Of a stretch of 64,000 nucleotides of DNA, positions 17,668 to 27,005 are shown piece by piece. Under the pieces are notes generated by a model. The model did no database searches. It saw nothing but the letters and a program-made list of their open reading frames with translations, and was not told the DNA's origin. Source of the stretch: Flavilitoribacter nigricans DSM 23189 = NBRC 102662 (GTDB lineage: Bacteria; Bacteroidota; Bacteroidia; Chitinophagales; Saprospiraceae); NCBI RefSeq assembly GCF_002646595.1, contig NZ_PDUD01000017.1, forward strand, positions 62,001-126,000, given 5' to 3'. Position 1 is the stretch's first letter. Each line of letters opens with the position of its first letter. The position numbers and the translations under genes were made by a program.

Positions 17668-17949
17668 TCTGGTGGAGGTTAGCGCAAACTGCTCGTGTGC
17701 ACCCGGCGGCACCTTCTTCGGGAAGGACCGTTCGCCAAGTGACCAACAACTTGCTTTGGATTAAATAATAGTTCAATTACATCCTTGATTTTCAGGAGAA
17801 AATCGCTGCAAACCTACAGATAGAATGGATTATACGGCGGAATTTTTTTAACCCCGTTCGCTTCCTGAAACCGGACCATGAGCAAATCCGCCACCTCAGC
17901 GGCAGCCGGCCTTTTTTTTTGTTAATTTTTACACAACTTACTGATCCGA

Positions 17950-18060
17950 ATGGAGAAAATTAACGACTTTTTCAGCCTCTTAAATGGGCAAAAGCCCTGG
18001 GAGACAGGCAGTTTGATCGTTGCCGGCCAGGGATTTTCCATGATTCGGGATCGGATGTAA
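17950..18060 (+). CDS. Candidate 36-residue small protein
   Basis: An ATG-started frame encodes 36 residues (MEKINDFFSLL start, RDRM end) in an otherwise empty 450-base gap. A strong hairpin begins 5 bases after its stop, as expected for a short transcript. No family is recognised and no signal peptide is present. The hairpin also serves the convergent DUF2911 gene, so it is weak support. It could be chance. Confidence 0.35.
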   Translation: MEKINDFFSLLNGQKPWETGSLIVAGQGFSMIRDRM

Positions 18061-18064
18061 TAAC

Positions 18065-18100
18065 ACGATCCCCGGATGGTGTTCACCATCCGGGGATCGT
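18065..18100. terminator. 16-bp-stem hairpin
   Basis: ACGATCCCCGGATGGT and its exact complement form a perfect 16-bp stem with loop GTTC. It lies 14 bases beyond the stop of the minus-strand DUF2911 gene and 5 bases beyond the plus-strand small frame. No T run is present. Confidence 0.72.
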
Positions 18101-18114
18101 ACCAGTAGAGGACG

Positions 18115-19254
18115 CTATTCCGCCACGACGGTGAAGGGGATCTCAAAGATCGCTTCTCCCCATTTTAGTTGCAATATGCCCTGCTCTCCCCGCTCGACGG
18201 CATCTATCGTGAATAACTCGACCGATTCGTCGTTGCCGGTGATCGACATCGGCACCCGACCCAGATCCCGGCTTTCGTCGTAGGAATTGCCGTTCTGTCC
18301 GGTTTGTTTATTGATGATCAGGGTACCGCCCTCCGGTGTCGGGATACTGAAGAGCGTATAGGAGCCCGCCGGCACATCGAGTTCCCCGAATTTAAGGTCT
18401 TTATCCGTACTGAAATGGGAGGCGCGGTTTGCTCCGGTCCGCCAGCGCTCGTTCCAGGGTACAATACCACCGAACAGTTCCCGCCCTCTTTTGGCCGGCT
18501 GTCCGAACGTAAGTTTAATGTTGGCGCCGTGTACAGTACCCTCACTTTCCCCCTCACCGGAAAGCGAACCGATGGGTTTATCGGCAAAACGTGCCGCCAG
18601 TGCATTCATATCCACCGGTCCGGAACGCCGAACGATCAGCTTCCGGGTGGTAGCGGTGGCATCGTAGTACTGGATGGCTCCGTGTTCATCGATGCGGGCG
18701 TACATGGTACCGCGGTAGGGGTGTTTGATGGAGATCGAATCCCCTTCGATGGTCCGGATCTCGAATACGGCCGGGTTTCGACCGGCCATCATCAGCTGGT
18801 CACTCGAAGATTGTCCGGCTTTGGTCATATGGCGGGTAGCCACTTCGTACGGCCAGTGGACCATATCGATCCAGGGCAAAATAGCCGGATCGTAGGCGAA
18901 TTTGTTGCTTTGTTCTTCATCACCCCGGATCCGGGTAACGACCAGGCTGTCGCCGTCCACGCTGACGGTTTGTTCCTCCAGCGCTGCCCCGTCCATTTGC
19001 GCCGGATCAAAGGTCGCAGAATGGTAGGCGGTGAAATTGCCGTCGCCATCCATTTCCAGCGTTTGCTTCAGATAACGGGTCTCGGGCGTCCGGATGAGTA
19101 CTTCCGCATCTACCCGGTCCGGGAGCATGGTAAATTGTTCGATGACGAGGGTATCCTCGCCCAGGGTAGCCACAAAAGAAGACGGTTCCGGTTCACCGCA
19201 GCTAAAAAAGCATAAGCTAGTGATGCATACGCCGAAGATTAGGTTGATTCGCAT
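18115..19254 (-). CDS. DUF2911 lipoprotein
   Basis: This 379-residue protein has a lipoprotein signal (cysteine 19 in CFFSC) and a C-terminal DUF2911 domain with KRGRELFGGIVPWNERWR, ASHFSTDKDL, GELDVPAGSYTLFSIP and LIINKQTGQNG. The N-terminal 200 residues form an undefined beta-rich region (VIRRSGPVDMN-like strip near 210). DUF2911 proteins are common in Bacteroidota and have no assigned function. It is divergent from the HTCS gene, with about 220 bases between their starts. Confidence 0.82.
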   Translation of the reverse strand: MRINLIFGVCITSLCFFSCGEPEPSSFVATLGEDTLVIEQFTMLPDRVDAEVLIRTPETRYLKQTLEMDGDGNFTAYHSATFDPAQMDGAALEEQTVSVDGDSLVVTRIRGDEEQSNKFAYDPAILPWIDMVHWPYEVATRHMTKAGQSSSDQLMMAGRNPAVFEIRTIEGDSISIKHPYRGTMYARIDEHGAIQYYDATATTRKLIVRRSGPVDMNALAARFADKPIGSLSGEGESEGTVHGANIKLTFGQPAKRGRELFGGIVPWNERWRTGANRASHFSTDKDLKFGELDVPAGSYTLFSIPTPEGGTLIINKQTGQNGNSYDESRDLGRVPMSITGNDESVELFTIDAVERGEQGILQLKWGEAIFEIPFTVVAE

Positions 19255-19437
19255 GGTGTTTTGTTTTGCTCCCTGAAGCTACAAATTTTGCCGCAAATTC
19301 TCTCCTTTACAATTGTTGCTCCGGCATTTAAGCTATCGAAAGTTCAATGCTTATTCAATTCTGCCGCTCGGGCCGTAGACCAACGCCATTTTCCCACATC
19401 CGTTTGCCGAAAAGAAACCGCACTGAAAAATAATATC

Positions 19438-19445
19438 TAAATTTG
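19438..19445 (+). promoter_or_regulatory. Bacteroidota -7 box before the HTCS gene
   Basis: TAAATTTG matches the TAnnTTTG consensus exactly and lies 32 bases before the chosen ATG at 19477. No clear -33 TTG element is visible at the usual distance, so transcription may need an activator. Confidence 0.4.
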
Positions 19446-19476
19446 TGGATTGCACGTTTGGCCAAATTTAAAATGG

Positions 19477-22400
19477 ATGCGGGTCCAATTCACACGTACT
19501 ATTCTCCTGCTTACGGCTCTTGTTACGACCATCGGGCTGCATGCTATCGAATTCCAGTACCTGACCGTTGAACAGGAACTGAGCTCTAATGTCGTTTACC
19601 AGAGCCTGCAGGATCAATACGGACTGATCTGGATCGCTACCCGCAAAGGCATTGACCGTTACGACGGTACCTCCCTGCGGCACTACGATCTCCCGAGTGA
19701 AAGTGAGAGTCTGAACGCGGCCTACGCCCTGTTTTGGGATCATCAGGATCAGCTCTGGGCCGGATCTTCCGAAGGCATTTTCCGCTACGATCGTGCCAAT
19801 GATACCTTTACCGCTTTGGCGGATAAATCAAATTTACCGCGAAATAAGATCAACGCCATCTGGATGGACCGGGAAGGTTATTTGTGGATCGGCACCGCCC
19901 AGGGATTGGCCGTAATCGATCCGGATCGGCCGGACGCGGCCGGGACCATCATCGTTCCGGATGAACTGTCGGGAATACGGTCCCTGTTTCAGGATAGCCG
20001 GGGAGATATGTGGGTAGGTAGCAAAGATCAGGTTTACCGCTACCAGCGCGCCCAAAATAAATGGGAATCGCTACCCGAACTGTTTCCCCGAACGAGCGAT
20101 AGGGTCTCTCCTTCCCTATTGGCCCTGTGCTTTTTTGAAGATCAGCAACAGCGCATCTGGATCGGGACGGATAACCGGGCCGTTTGGGTGATAGATTCCG
20201 CATCCCGTTCCATTCAATCCCTATCTGACTTAAACCCGCAATGGCCCAACGGTGCCGTCCGGTCGATCAACTTCTGGCCGAACGGTGAGGTGGTGGTGGG
20301 AATTGACGGAAGCGGCCTTTTGTCCCTCGGAGAAGACCTGCGTATGCGAGAGCGGTTCATTCAGGACCCCAACCAGAAGAAGTCCCTGAACGACAACGGC
20401 ATCTACCACATTTTTCGCGACCGCGAAGCCCGCTACTGGATCAGTACTTACGGAGGCGGCATCAATATTTACGATCCGCAGCGACCGGAATTTGACCTGA
20501 TCCAGCACCAATCGTACCGTCCCAACAGTCTGGGCAATAATTTTACCCGGGCCATTCTCGAAGACAGCCAGGGCGATCTGTGGGTCGGTACGGAAAAAGG
20601 GATTTCCCGCTACCAGCCCGGCCTGGATCAATGGACCCGGTACTTCAACGATCCGGGAAACCCCAACCTATTGGGCAATAATAATGTTTTGAGCCTGCAC
20701 GAAGACCGACAGGGATACATCTGGGCGGGTACCTACGGCGGAGGGGTCAGCCGGATCGACCCGCAGACCGGCCGGACGACTACCTTCCGGCACCGGTCGG
20801 ATGATCCGCAAACGATCGGTACCGATTTTGTTTACACCATTTATGAAGACCGGGAGGGTGTGTTCTGGTTTGGCGGCATCCGCGGGGCGCTGACGAGCTA
20901 TACTCCTGCTACGGATGCGTACCAATATTACGAGGTGCCCAGCGTGTACGACATTTTTGAAGTAAAAAACGGCCTTCTCTATTTCGGCACCGTCAACGGT
21001 CTGTTCCGTCTGGAGAAAGCAAGCGGAGACATACGGCAGGTCCACCTTCCCGGGATTCCGCAACGGGTGGATATCATCTCCATGCAGCAAACCCGGGACA
21101 GTACCCTCTGGCTGGGTACGGAAGGAAGCGGATTGATCGCTCTTTCGCCCGACGGAAGTACCGTTAAGCAATATGTCGTAGCCGACGGATTACCTTCCAA
21201 TTCGGTGGTAGGAATTCTGGAAGATGACTTTCACCGGCTCTGGCTGAGCACCTCCCACGGCCTTTCCTGCCTGGACCCCGCTAAGGGAAATTTCATCAAC
21301 TTTGGGATGAGCGATGGTATCGGCAATTTTGAATTCAATCGTCAGGCTTTTGCCAACACCCGGGATGGGTTTTTCCTGTTCGGTGGCCAAAACGGCATTA
21401 CCCGCTTTCATCCGGATATTCTCCAGCAGATGGTTTCGAATACGCCTACGCTGGTGTTTACCGATTTCAAGTTATTTAACCGTAGCGTCGTACCCAATTC
21501 GGAGGGTTCTCCACTCGATCAGCAGATCAACGAAACTTCCCGGATCGAACTGCGGCACAATCAGAATGCCTTCTCTTTTGAATTCACCGCCATCGATTTT
21601 CAAAACCCCGCCAAGAATAAATACACCTGGCGGCTGGACGGTTTCGAAGCGGACTGGTCTCCACCGACCAGTGATCCATCCGCTGTTTATACCAACCTCA
21701 ACTCCGGCGATTATACGTTTCAGGTGAAAGTTTCACCGGACGGGCAACAGTGGAGTGAAGCCCGCAGTATCGCCATTACCATCGCCACGCCTTTCTGGCT
21801 GAGTGGCTGGGCCTTTGTGCTTTACGCCCTGATCGGCGGCAGCATTACCGCCCTGCTGATCAATTACTTCCGCATCCGGATCAAGGAGCGTCACTCCGAA
21901 GAAAAGATCCGGTTTTTCGTCAATATTGCCCACGATCTGCGTACTCCGCTGACCCTGATCAAAGGTCCGATCCGGGATATGCAACAAGATCCCGGTCTGC
22001 CGGAAGCGCTCCAGCCCCAGATCGACCTGATCGACAAAAATGCGACCCGCCTGCATCAGCTGATGACCCAGTTGCTGGATTTTCAAAAAGCGGGTCTAGG
22101 AAAAATGGAATTCCAGGTTCGGGAAAAAGATATCGTAGCCTACCTGCGGGAAAAAACGGAACTCTTTCAGCCCTGGGCCCGGGAGAAATCCATTCAACTT
22201 ACCTTCCATAGCGATACGGATCAACTCTGCCTCTACTACGATACGGACAAACTGGATAAGATCATCTACAACCTCCTGTCGAATGCCCTGAAATACACAC
22301 CGGACCACGGCCGCATCGGTCTGAAGGTAAGTCAGGAAAAGGATACTTGTTCCATCACACTGTCCGACAACGGTATCGGCATTCCGAAGGACCAACAGAG

Positions 22401-23430
22401 CCTGCTGTTCAAACGCTATACCCGTGCGACCAATGCCGTTAATTACCAGATCCCCGGCAGTGGCGTGGGCCTGATGCTGGTCTACCAACTCGTGAAACTG
22501 CACAAGGGCAGGATCGAACTGAGCAGCGAGGAAAACGCAGGAACGACCATCCGGATCTGGCTCCCGCTGGGCCGCAGGCATTTGGAAGATCATCAGATCC
22601 TGACGGAAGCTCCGGCCGTATCCGTACCGGCTCCGGCGATCATTCCCGAACCCAAAGCCAGTCCGGTGATCCAAGAAGATGGGGACGCTCCGACTATTCT
22701 GGTGGTGGAAGATCACCCCGAGATCAGGAGTTATCTCACCAGCAATCTCGGCCGTCATTACCGCATCCTGGAAGCCGAAGAGGGGGCCAAAGGGCTTCGG
22801 TTGGCCCGCGAAAAAGCTCCGGATCTGATCATTTCCGACGTGATGATGCCGGAAATCGACGGGATGTCGCTCTGTAAGCAGATCAAAAGCAATTTTGAGA
22901 CCTCCCATATTCCGGTCATCCTCCTGACCGCCCTTCAGGGCACCGATTACAATATCCAGGGGGTAGAAAGTGGCGCCGATGTGTACCTTGAAAAACCCTT
23001 TGAGCTGAAGGTGCTCGAAGCCTATGTCAAAAACCTCATTGCGCTGCGGATCCGGCTGCGCGAGAAATTCCTTTCCCTGGAAGAGCCCCAACCGCAGGAC
23101 TTCCCCAATGCCCGCGAACATGCCTTCATCGAACAGCTTACCGGCCTGATCCACCAGCACCTGGAGAACGAGGCGTTTACCGTCGATCTACTCTGCCAGG
23201 AGATCGCCCTGAGTCGACCGGTACTTTTCCGCAAACTGAAAGCCCTGACCGGTCAGAATATCCAAAACTTCATCCGGATCATCCGCCTGAAAAAGGCCAA
23301 AGAATTACTGGAACGGGAGCAACTCACCGTGGCCGAAGCGGCTTATAAGACGGGTTTCTCCAGTCCGAAGTATTTCAGCACCAGTTTTCGGAAGCATTTT
23401 GGGGTGAAGCCGAGTGAGGTGGGGGGGTGA
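19477..23430 (+). CDS. Hybrid two-component regulator (HTCS) with AraC output
   Basis: This 1,317-residue protein joins a whole signalling route in one chain. After an N-terminal signal come two Reg_prop beta-propellers (to about 660, with repeated WIGT/WVGS and GGGI strips), a Y_Y_Y domain (about 690-765) and one membrane helix (about 773-796). Then follow a histidine kinase (phospho-acceptor histidine 819 in NIAHDLRTPL, and ATP-binding strips LSDNGIGI and GSGVGLML), a receiver domain (aspartate 1121 in IISDVMMPEIDG) and an AraC DNA-binding domain (about 1215-1315). Such proteins sense periplasmic oligosaccharides and activate glycan genes. The ATG at 19477 is preferred over an upstream TTG. 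The GH5 gene follows on the same strand. Confidence 0.93.
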   Translation: MRVQFTRTILLLTALVTTIGLHAIEFQYLTVEQELSSNVVYQSLQDQYGLIWIATRKGIDRYDGTSLRHYDLPSESESLNAAYALFWDHQDQLWAGSSEGIFRYDRANDTFTALADKSNLPRNKINAIWMDREGYLWIGTAQGLAVIDPDRPDAAGTIIVPDELSGIRSLFQDSRGDMWVGSKDQVYRYQRAQNKWESLPELFPRTSDRVSPSLLALCFFEDQQQRIWIGTDNRAVWVIDSASRSIQSLSDLNPQWPNGAVRSINFWPNGEVVVGIDGSGLLSLGEDLRMRERFIQDPNQKKSLNDNGIYHIFRDREARYWISTYGGGINIYDPQRPEFDLIQHQSYRPNSLGNNFTRAILEDSQGDLWVGTEKGISRYQPGLDQWTRYFNDPGNPNLLGNNNVLSLHEDRQGYIWAGTYGGGVSRIDPQTGRTTTFRHRSDDPQTIGTDFVYTIYEDREGVFWFGGIRGALTSYTPATDAYQYYEVPSVYDIFEVKNGLLYFGTVNGLFRLEKASGDIRQVHLPGIPQRVDIISMQQTRDSTLWLGTEGSGLIALSPDGSTVKQYVVADGLPSNSVVGILEDDFHRLWLSTSHGLSCLDPAKGNFINFGMSDGIGNFEFNRQAFANTRDGFFLFGGQNGITRFHPDILQQMVSNTPTLVFTDFKLFNRSVVPNSEGSPLDQQINETSRIELRHNQNAFSFEFTAIDFQNPAKNKYTWRLDGFEADWSPPTSDPSAVYTNLNSGDYTFQVKVSPDGQQWSEARSIAITIATPFWLSGWAFVLYALIGGSITALLINYFRIRIKERHSEEKIRFFVNIAHDLRTPLTLIKGPIRDMQQDPGLPEALQPQIDLIDKNATRLHQLMTQLLDFQKAGLGKMEFQVREKDIVAYLREKTELFQPWAREKSIQLTFHSDTDQLCLYYDTDKLDKIIYNLLSNALKYTPDHGRIGLKVSQEKDTCSITLSDNGIGIPKDQQSLLFKRYTRATNAVNYQIPGSGVGLMLVYQLVKLHKGRIELSSEENAGTTIRIWLPLGRRHLEDHQILTEAPAVSVPAPAIIPEPKASPVIQEDGDAPTILVVEDHPEIRSYLTSNLGRHYRILEAEEGAKGLRLAREKAPDLIISDVMMPEIDGMSLCKQIKSNFETSHIPVILLTALQGTDYNIQGVESGADVYLEKPFELKVLEAYVKNLIALRIRLREKFLSLEEPQPQDFPNAREHAFIEQLTGLIHQHLENEAFTVDLLCQEIALSRPVLFRKLKALTGQNIQNFIRIIRLKKAKELLEREQLTVAEAAYKTGFSSPKYFSTSFRKHFGVKPSEVGG

Positions 23431-23490
23431 GGGGGTGACTTGGTGAGGGGGAGACTGGGTGAGGGGAAGATTTGGAGACTGGGTGACTTT
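23424..23490. repeat. G-rich short-repeat block at the HTCS stop
   Basis: Units such as GGTGAGGGG, GGAGACTGGGTGA and GGTGACTT follow each other without exact periodicity. The block overlaps the last codons and the stop of the HTCS gene. TTGGAGACTGGGTGA at 23472-23486 is an exact inverted copy of 23806-23820. Confidence 0.8.
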
Positions 23491-23530
23491 TATCGGTAAT
23501 TGGACCACCTAAAGAAAAATTTCTGAGCCA

Positions 23531-23664
23531 TGCCCTTATCGACGTCAGCGGCGTAGCTGCGAAAATATTTGTTGATCAGTGACGGGTTTTCCTTTGAAGG
23601 GCGTAGCCCTGGTCATGTATTGATCTGGAATGCCCGTTTTCCTATTCTATTTGCTGGATCCAAC
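23531..23664 (+). repeat. Dispersed palindromic repeat, copy A
   Basis: Bases 23596-23664 match the complement of 53982-54050 at 61 of 69 positions without gaps. Bases 23531-23580 also match the complement of 54067-54108 with small gaps (GTCAGC, AATATTTGT and GATCAGT shared). The core contains the palindrome AGGGCGTAGCCCT. No protein is encoded. It fills the gap between the two short-repeat blocks around the HTCS-GH5 junction. Confidence 0.8.
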
Positions 23665-23792
23665 TTAAAATATTAAAGTCTAACTGAAAGACTGTTTGAA
23701 AACCTACCACTGGGTTGAAAACGCAGCTATTGCCGCCAAATACGCAAGGCAGGAACCGAAACGGCAGACACCCAGGCATGGCCAGAGCGCTA

Positions 23793-23877
23793 CCCACTCA
23801 CCCACTCACCCAGTCTCCAAGTCTCTCATTCTCCAGGTCACCAGGTCACCAGGTCACCAAGTCTCCAAATCCCCACT
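23793..23877. repeat. C-rich short-repeat block before GH5
   Basis: This block holds CCCACTCA units, three tandem AGGTCACC octamers and AAGTCTCC units. It is the inverted counterpart of the block at the HTCS stop (15 bases identical in inverted orientation). It ends just before the TGAAC boxes of the GH5 gene. Confidence 0.85.
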
Positions 23878-23890
23878 TATGTCCAAAAAC

Positions 23891-23957
23891 TGAACGATAA
23901 ACAAACCCATCTGAACCCTCCGTGAACCTTTCTCCCTCCTACTCCACCCTAATTTTA
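23891..23957 (+). promoter_or_regulatory. TGAAC-box array and -7-like element before GH5
   Basis: TGAAC occurs at 23891, 23912 and 23923, spaced 21 and 11 bases, i.e. on one face of the helix. The first box reads TGAACGATAA and is followed at fixed distance by AACCC and TGAAC, exactly as in the SusC-side array. A TAATTTTA element (TAnnTTTG type, one mismatch) lies 27 bases after the last box. This is a candidate binding site of the HTCS encoded next door. Confidence 0.55.
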
Positions 23958-24002
23958 CCGACATCTTCAACAATTTTCTACACACCTTTAAATGGTTTCA
24001 AG

Positions 24003-26768
24003 ATGTCATACAGAAGTCTACAATGGATACTTATTATAGCGCTATCATTTGTACTTAGCCCGGTAACAGAGGCGCAGATCACCCCATCCCAAATGGTGGA
24101 AAAGATGTGGAAGGGGCTCAACCTCGGCAATACCCTGGAGGCCGGACAGGAAGGCTGGTGGCAGGCTCCCGCCCAGGAGTTTTATTTTGACGATTACGTT
24201 GCGCAGGGTTTCACCTCCGTTCGCATTCCCGTGCGTTGGGACCGACATACCGGTACCACGGCTCCCTATACGGTTGATCCAGCCTGGTTGTCCCGGGTAG
24301 AGGAAGTTGTCGACTGGGCGCTGAGCCGCGATCTGGTCGTCGTTCTCAACGCGCACCATGAGCACTGGTTACTCGATGACTTTACGCCGGATAACATTAG
24401 TCGCTTCGAGGCCATCTGGACGCAGGTGGCCACCCATTTCCAGGGTAAATCCGAGAATCTTCTTTTCGAGGTGATCAACGAACCTTACTTCAAACTTTCC
24501 GCCGGGCAGGTCGATGACCTCAACCACCGGATCCTGAACATTATCCGTGCGGATAACCCCACCCGGATCGTGCTCCTCACCGGGGGAGGAAAGAACTCCT
24601 GGCAGGCTCCCCTGCAGATGACCCTGCCGGCCGATGATTATCTCATCGCTTATTTTCATTACTATGTGCCCTTTAACTTTACCAGCGGGCAGATCAACAA
24701 CTGGGGGACAGCGGCGGAAAAAAGTACCATGCTGAATCATTTCCAGCAGGTAAAAGCCTGGGCGGATGCGCAAAACATTCCCGTATATCTGGGAGAATTT
24801 GGAGCGGATGACACGGTAGATCCCGACAACCGGGCCGATTATTACCATACGCTGGTCAACTACGCTACCAGCCTCGGTTTTGCCTGGGCCGCCTGGGAAC
24901 CGGGCACCGCCGCTAAAGGTTTTTACTTTCGCGAACCCGGCAGCTGGAACCCGTCTATTCTCGATGCCCTGCAGATCGATGAGGACCCCGAGCCGCCAAC
25001 GGTACAGAACCTGATCACCAATCCCTGCTTTGATACCAACGTATCCGGTTGGAACCTGGTCTGTGGCGGCGGAAGCAAAGCCGCCCTTTCCGACGGTGCG
25101 GATGGGGGCTGTGCCTGCGAGGATGGCTCGGACACCAAATATCTCCGTTTCCTCGCGGATACCCGGGGCAACTGCATCCGCAATCCTAACCTGAATTATC
25201 AGGGCCCTGGCGAATACGAATTGTGCTTTCAGGCCCGCACCATCCAGTACGGCAATTCGCTGAAAGCCCGGATGATCATCAATGGCGCCGAATTTATTGA
25301 TTCCGATGATTTTGTTCTGCAAACCGGAGGCGAATGGGACACTTATACCTACACGTTTGCCGCGACCACCGACTGCAGCAATTGTACCTTTCATTTTCAG
25401 TTCGTAGCCAATGATGATGGTGGCCATTACCGGATCGACGACGTTTCTCTGGTAAAATTATCCGACCGGGAACCACCGGTTTTTCAGCAATGTCCGGAAA
25501 ATACCGCTTTGCCGGTTGGTGCTGACTGCGCATCCGTTTTACCGGATTATACGGGCTTGGCCGTGGTCAGTGATAATGCGGGAGTCGCCTCCATTAGCCA
25601 GGAACCGGAAGCGGGTACGGCACTGCCGATCGGCATCCATGCGATCACGCTTACCGCAACGGATATCAACGGCAATACCGCTTCCTGTACCTTCGATCTT
25701 ACCGTAGTTGATACCGAGGCGCCCGGTATCAGCGTAATGGAAGGAATTCCCGTCGACCCCGTTGTGCTGGGGACCGCCATTGCAGCAAGCGCGCAGTTTA
25801 CCGATGACTGTTCCGTAGAGGCACTCTGGTACTGGGGTGACGGAGCGAGCACCCCTGGCAGCATCAATGACGGGACCATTTCCGGCGGGCACACTTACGC
25901 CAATCCCGGGGTGTATAGCGTTTCGCTCACGGTATCGGATGCAAGCGGTAATACAAGCACGCTGGTAGCCGGTCATTACCTGGTCGTCTACGATCCCAGC
26001 GCCGGCTTCGTTACCGGTGGCGGCTGGATCGACTCTCCGGCCGGTGCGCTGGCCGCAGCACCTGCGCTGACGGGCAGGGCCAATTTTGGGTTTGTCGCCA
26101 AATACCAAAGAGGAAGCACGGTACCGTCCGGCCATACCAGTTTTCAGTTCCAGGCCGGAAATTTTCAATTCGCCAGTACCGACTACGAATGGATGACCGT
26201 AGCCGGAGAGAAAGTAAAATTCAAAGGATCCGGCCGGGTGAATGAAAGCGGTGATTACCGCTTTATAGTGACGGCTATCGACGGCGACCTGCAGGGTAGC
26301 TCGGGACCGGATAAATTCCGGATCAGGATCTGGGAGGCAGCCGGCGGAGGTGTGATTTACGATAATAAAATGGGCGCAGCCGATACGGACTACGATTCCC
26401 AGGAGATTGGTGGCGGCCAGATCCGTATCTACGATGGAGAACAGGGTCAGACTATGGTTTCAACTATAGGAAACAGTGCCGATTTTACTACTCCAGGCGT
26501 CAGTCCTCCAAAGATTTTCCCCAATCCGTTCCGGGATCAGCTATCGATAACTTTTGAACTGGTGAAGCCGGAACCGGTCATCCTCCAGATTTTTGATCTG
26601 CGCGGCCAATTGGTTCGGGAAATGCTTCGGGCTGGTCTTTCTGCGGGCACCCACCGCATTTCCTGGGATGGCCGGGACGGCAACCTCCGCGATCTACCTC
26701 CTGGCACCTATCTGATCCGACTCCGTTCCAACGGCCACCTTCAAACCTGGAAAGCGACTAAATTTTGA
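24003..26768 (+). CDS. T9SS-secreted GH5 endoglucanase/beta-glycanase, multidomain
   Basis: This 921-residue protein has a signal peptide (to about 25) and a GH5 catalytic domain (about 26-320) with GLNLGNTLE, VRIPVRW, LNAHHEHW, the acid/base Glu160 in VINEP and the nucleophile Glu265 in YLGEFG. A carbohydrate-binding-like module (about 335-485), a HYR module (about 488-567), a PKD-like module and a further beta module follow. The C-terminus (835-921, starting PKIFPNPF) is a T9SS type A sorting domain. It should cut a beta-1,4-glucan, xyloglucan or mannan outside the cell. The ATG at 24003 starts the signal peptide. The gene carries the TGAAC array and its own terminator. Confidence 0.92.
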   Translation: MSYRSLQWILIIALSFVLSPVTEAQITPSQMVEKMWKGLNLGNTLEAGQEGWWQAPAQEFYFDDYVAQGFTSVRIPVRWDRHTGTTAPYTVDPAWLSRVEEVVDWALSRDLVVVLNAHHEHWLLDDFTPDNISRFEAIWTQVATHFQGKSENLLFEVINEPYFKLSAGQVDDLNHRILNIIRADNPTRIVLLTGGGKNSWQAPLQMTLPADDYLIAYFHYYVPFNFTSGQINNWGTAAEKSTMLNHFQQVKAWADAQNIPVYLGEFGADDTVDPDNRADYYHTLVNYATSLGFAWAAWEPGTAAKGFYFREPGSWNPSILDALQIDEDPEPPTVQNLITNPCFDTNVSGWNLVCGGGSKAALSDGADGGCACEDGSDTKYLRFLADTRGNCIRNPNLNYQGPGEYELCFQARTIQYGNSLKARMIINGAEFIDSDDFVLQTGGEWDTYTYTFAATTDCSNCTFHFQFVANDDGGHYRIDDVSLVKLSDREPPVFQQCPENTALPVGADCASVLPDYTGLAVVSDNAGVASISQEPEAGTALPIGIHAITLTATDINGNTASCTFDLTVVDTEAPGISVMEGIPVDPVVLGTAIAASAQFTDDCSVEALWYWGDGASTPGSINDGTISGGHTYANPGVYSVSLTVSDASGNTSTLVAGHYLVVYDPSAGFVTGGGWIDSPAGALAAAPALTGRANFGFVAKYQRGSTVPSGHTSFQFQAGNFQFASTDYEWMTVAGEKVKFKGSGRVNESGDYRFIVTAIDGDLQGSSGPDKFRIRIWEAAGGGVIYDNKMGAADTDYDSQEIGGGQIRIYDGEQGQTMVSTIGNSADFTTPGVSPPKIFPNPFRDQLSITFELVKPEPVILQIFDLRGQLVREMLRAGLSAGTHRISWDGRDGNLRDLPPGTYLIRLRSNGHLQTWKATKF

Positions 26769-26793
26769 GTTTAAAACCAGTTTAATCCAGTTC

Positions 26794-26831
26794 GGGGAGG
26801 CGCACCTATCAATGCGCTTCCCCTTTTTTTT
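26794..26831 (+). terminator. Rho-independent terminator after GH5
   Basis: GGGGAGGCGCA and TGCGCTTCCCC form an 11-bp stem (one G-U pair) with an 8-base loop, followed by eight T. This is the clearest classical terminator in the window. Confidence 0.88.
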
Positions 26832-27005
26832 GCATGGCACTCCGAGGGCTTATTTTCAGTCAAGCTTTTATCCGAATTTCTACCACGATCTCGCCGCTTT
26901 CAGGGCTTTTGTTTATAATTTAGCCCAATAGCATGATCATTGCCACCAGGCGTCAGCCTGCTTTATAAAACATTGCTTTTCACTCCAAAAAACAATAAAT
27001 CAAAC

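Noticed and set aside
17890-17931. Possible plus-strand terminator with a run of T
   Set aside because: The T run is long, but only a 4-bp stem can be formed before it and no gene precedes it on that strand.
26833-26922. Plus-strand frame of 29 codons after the GH5 terminator
   Set aside because: It begins inside the terminator trailer, has no motif and overlaps the likely promoter of the monooxygenase gene.
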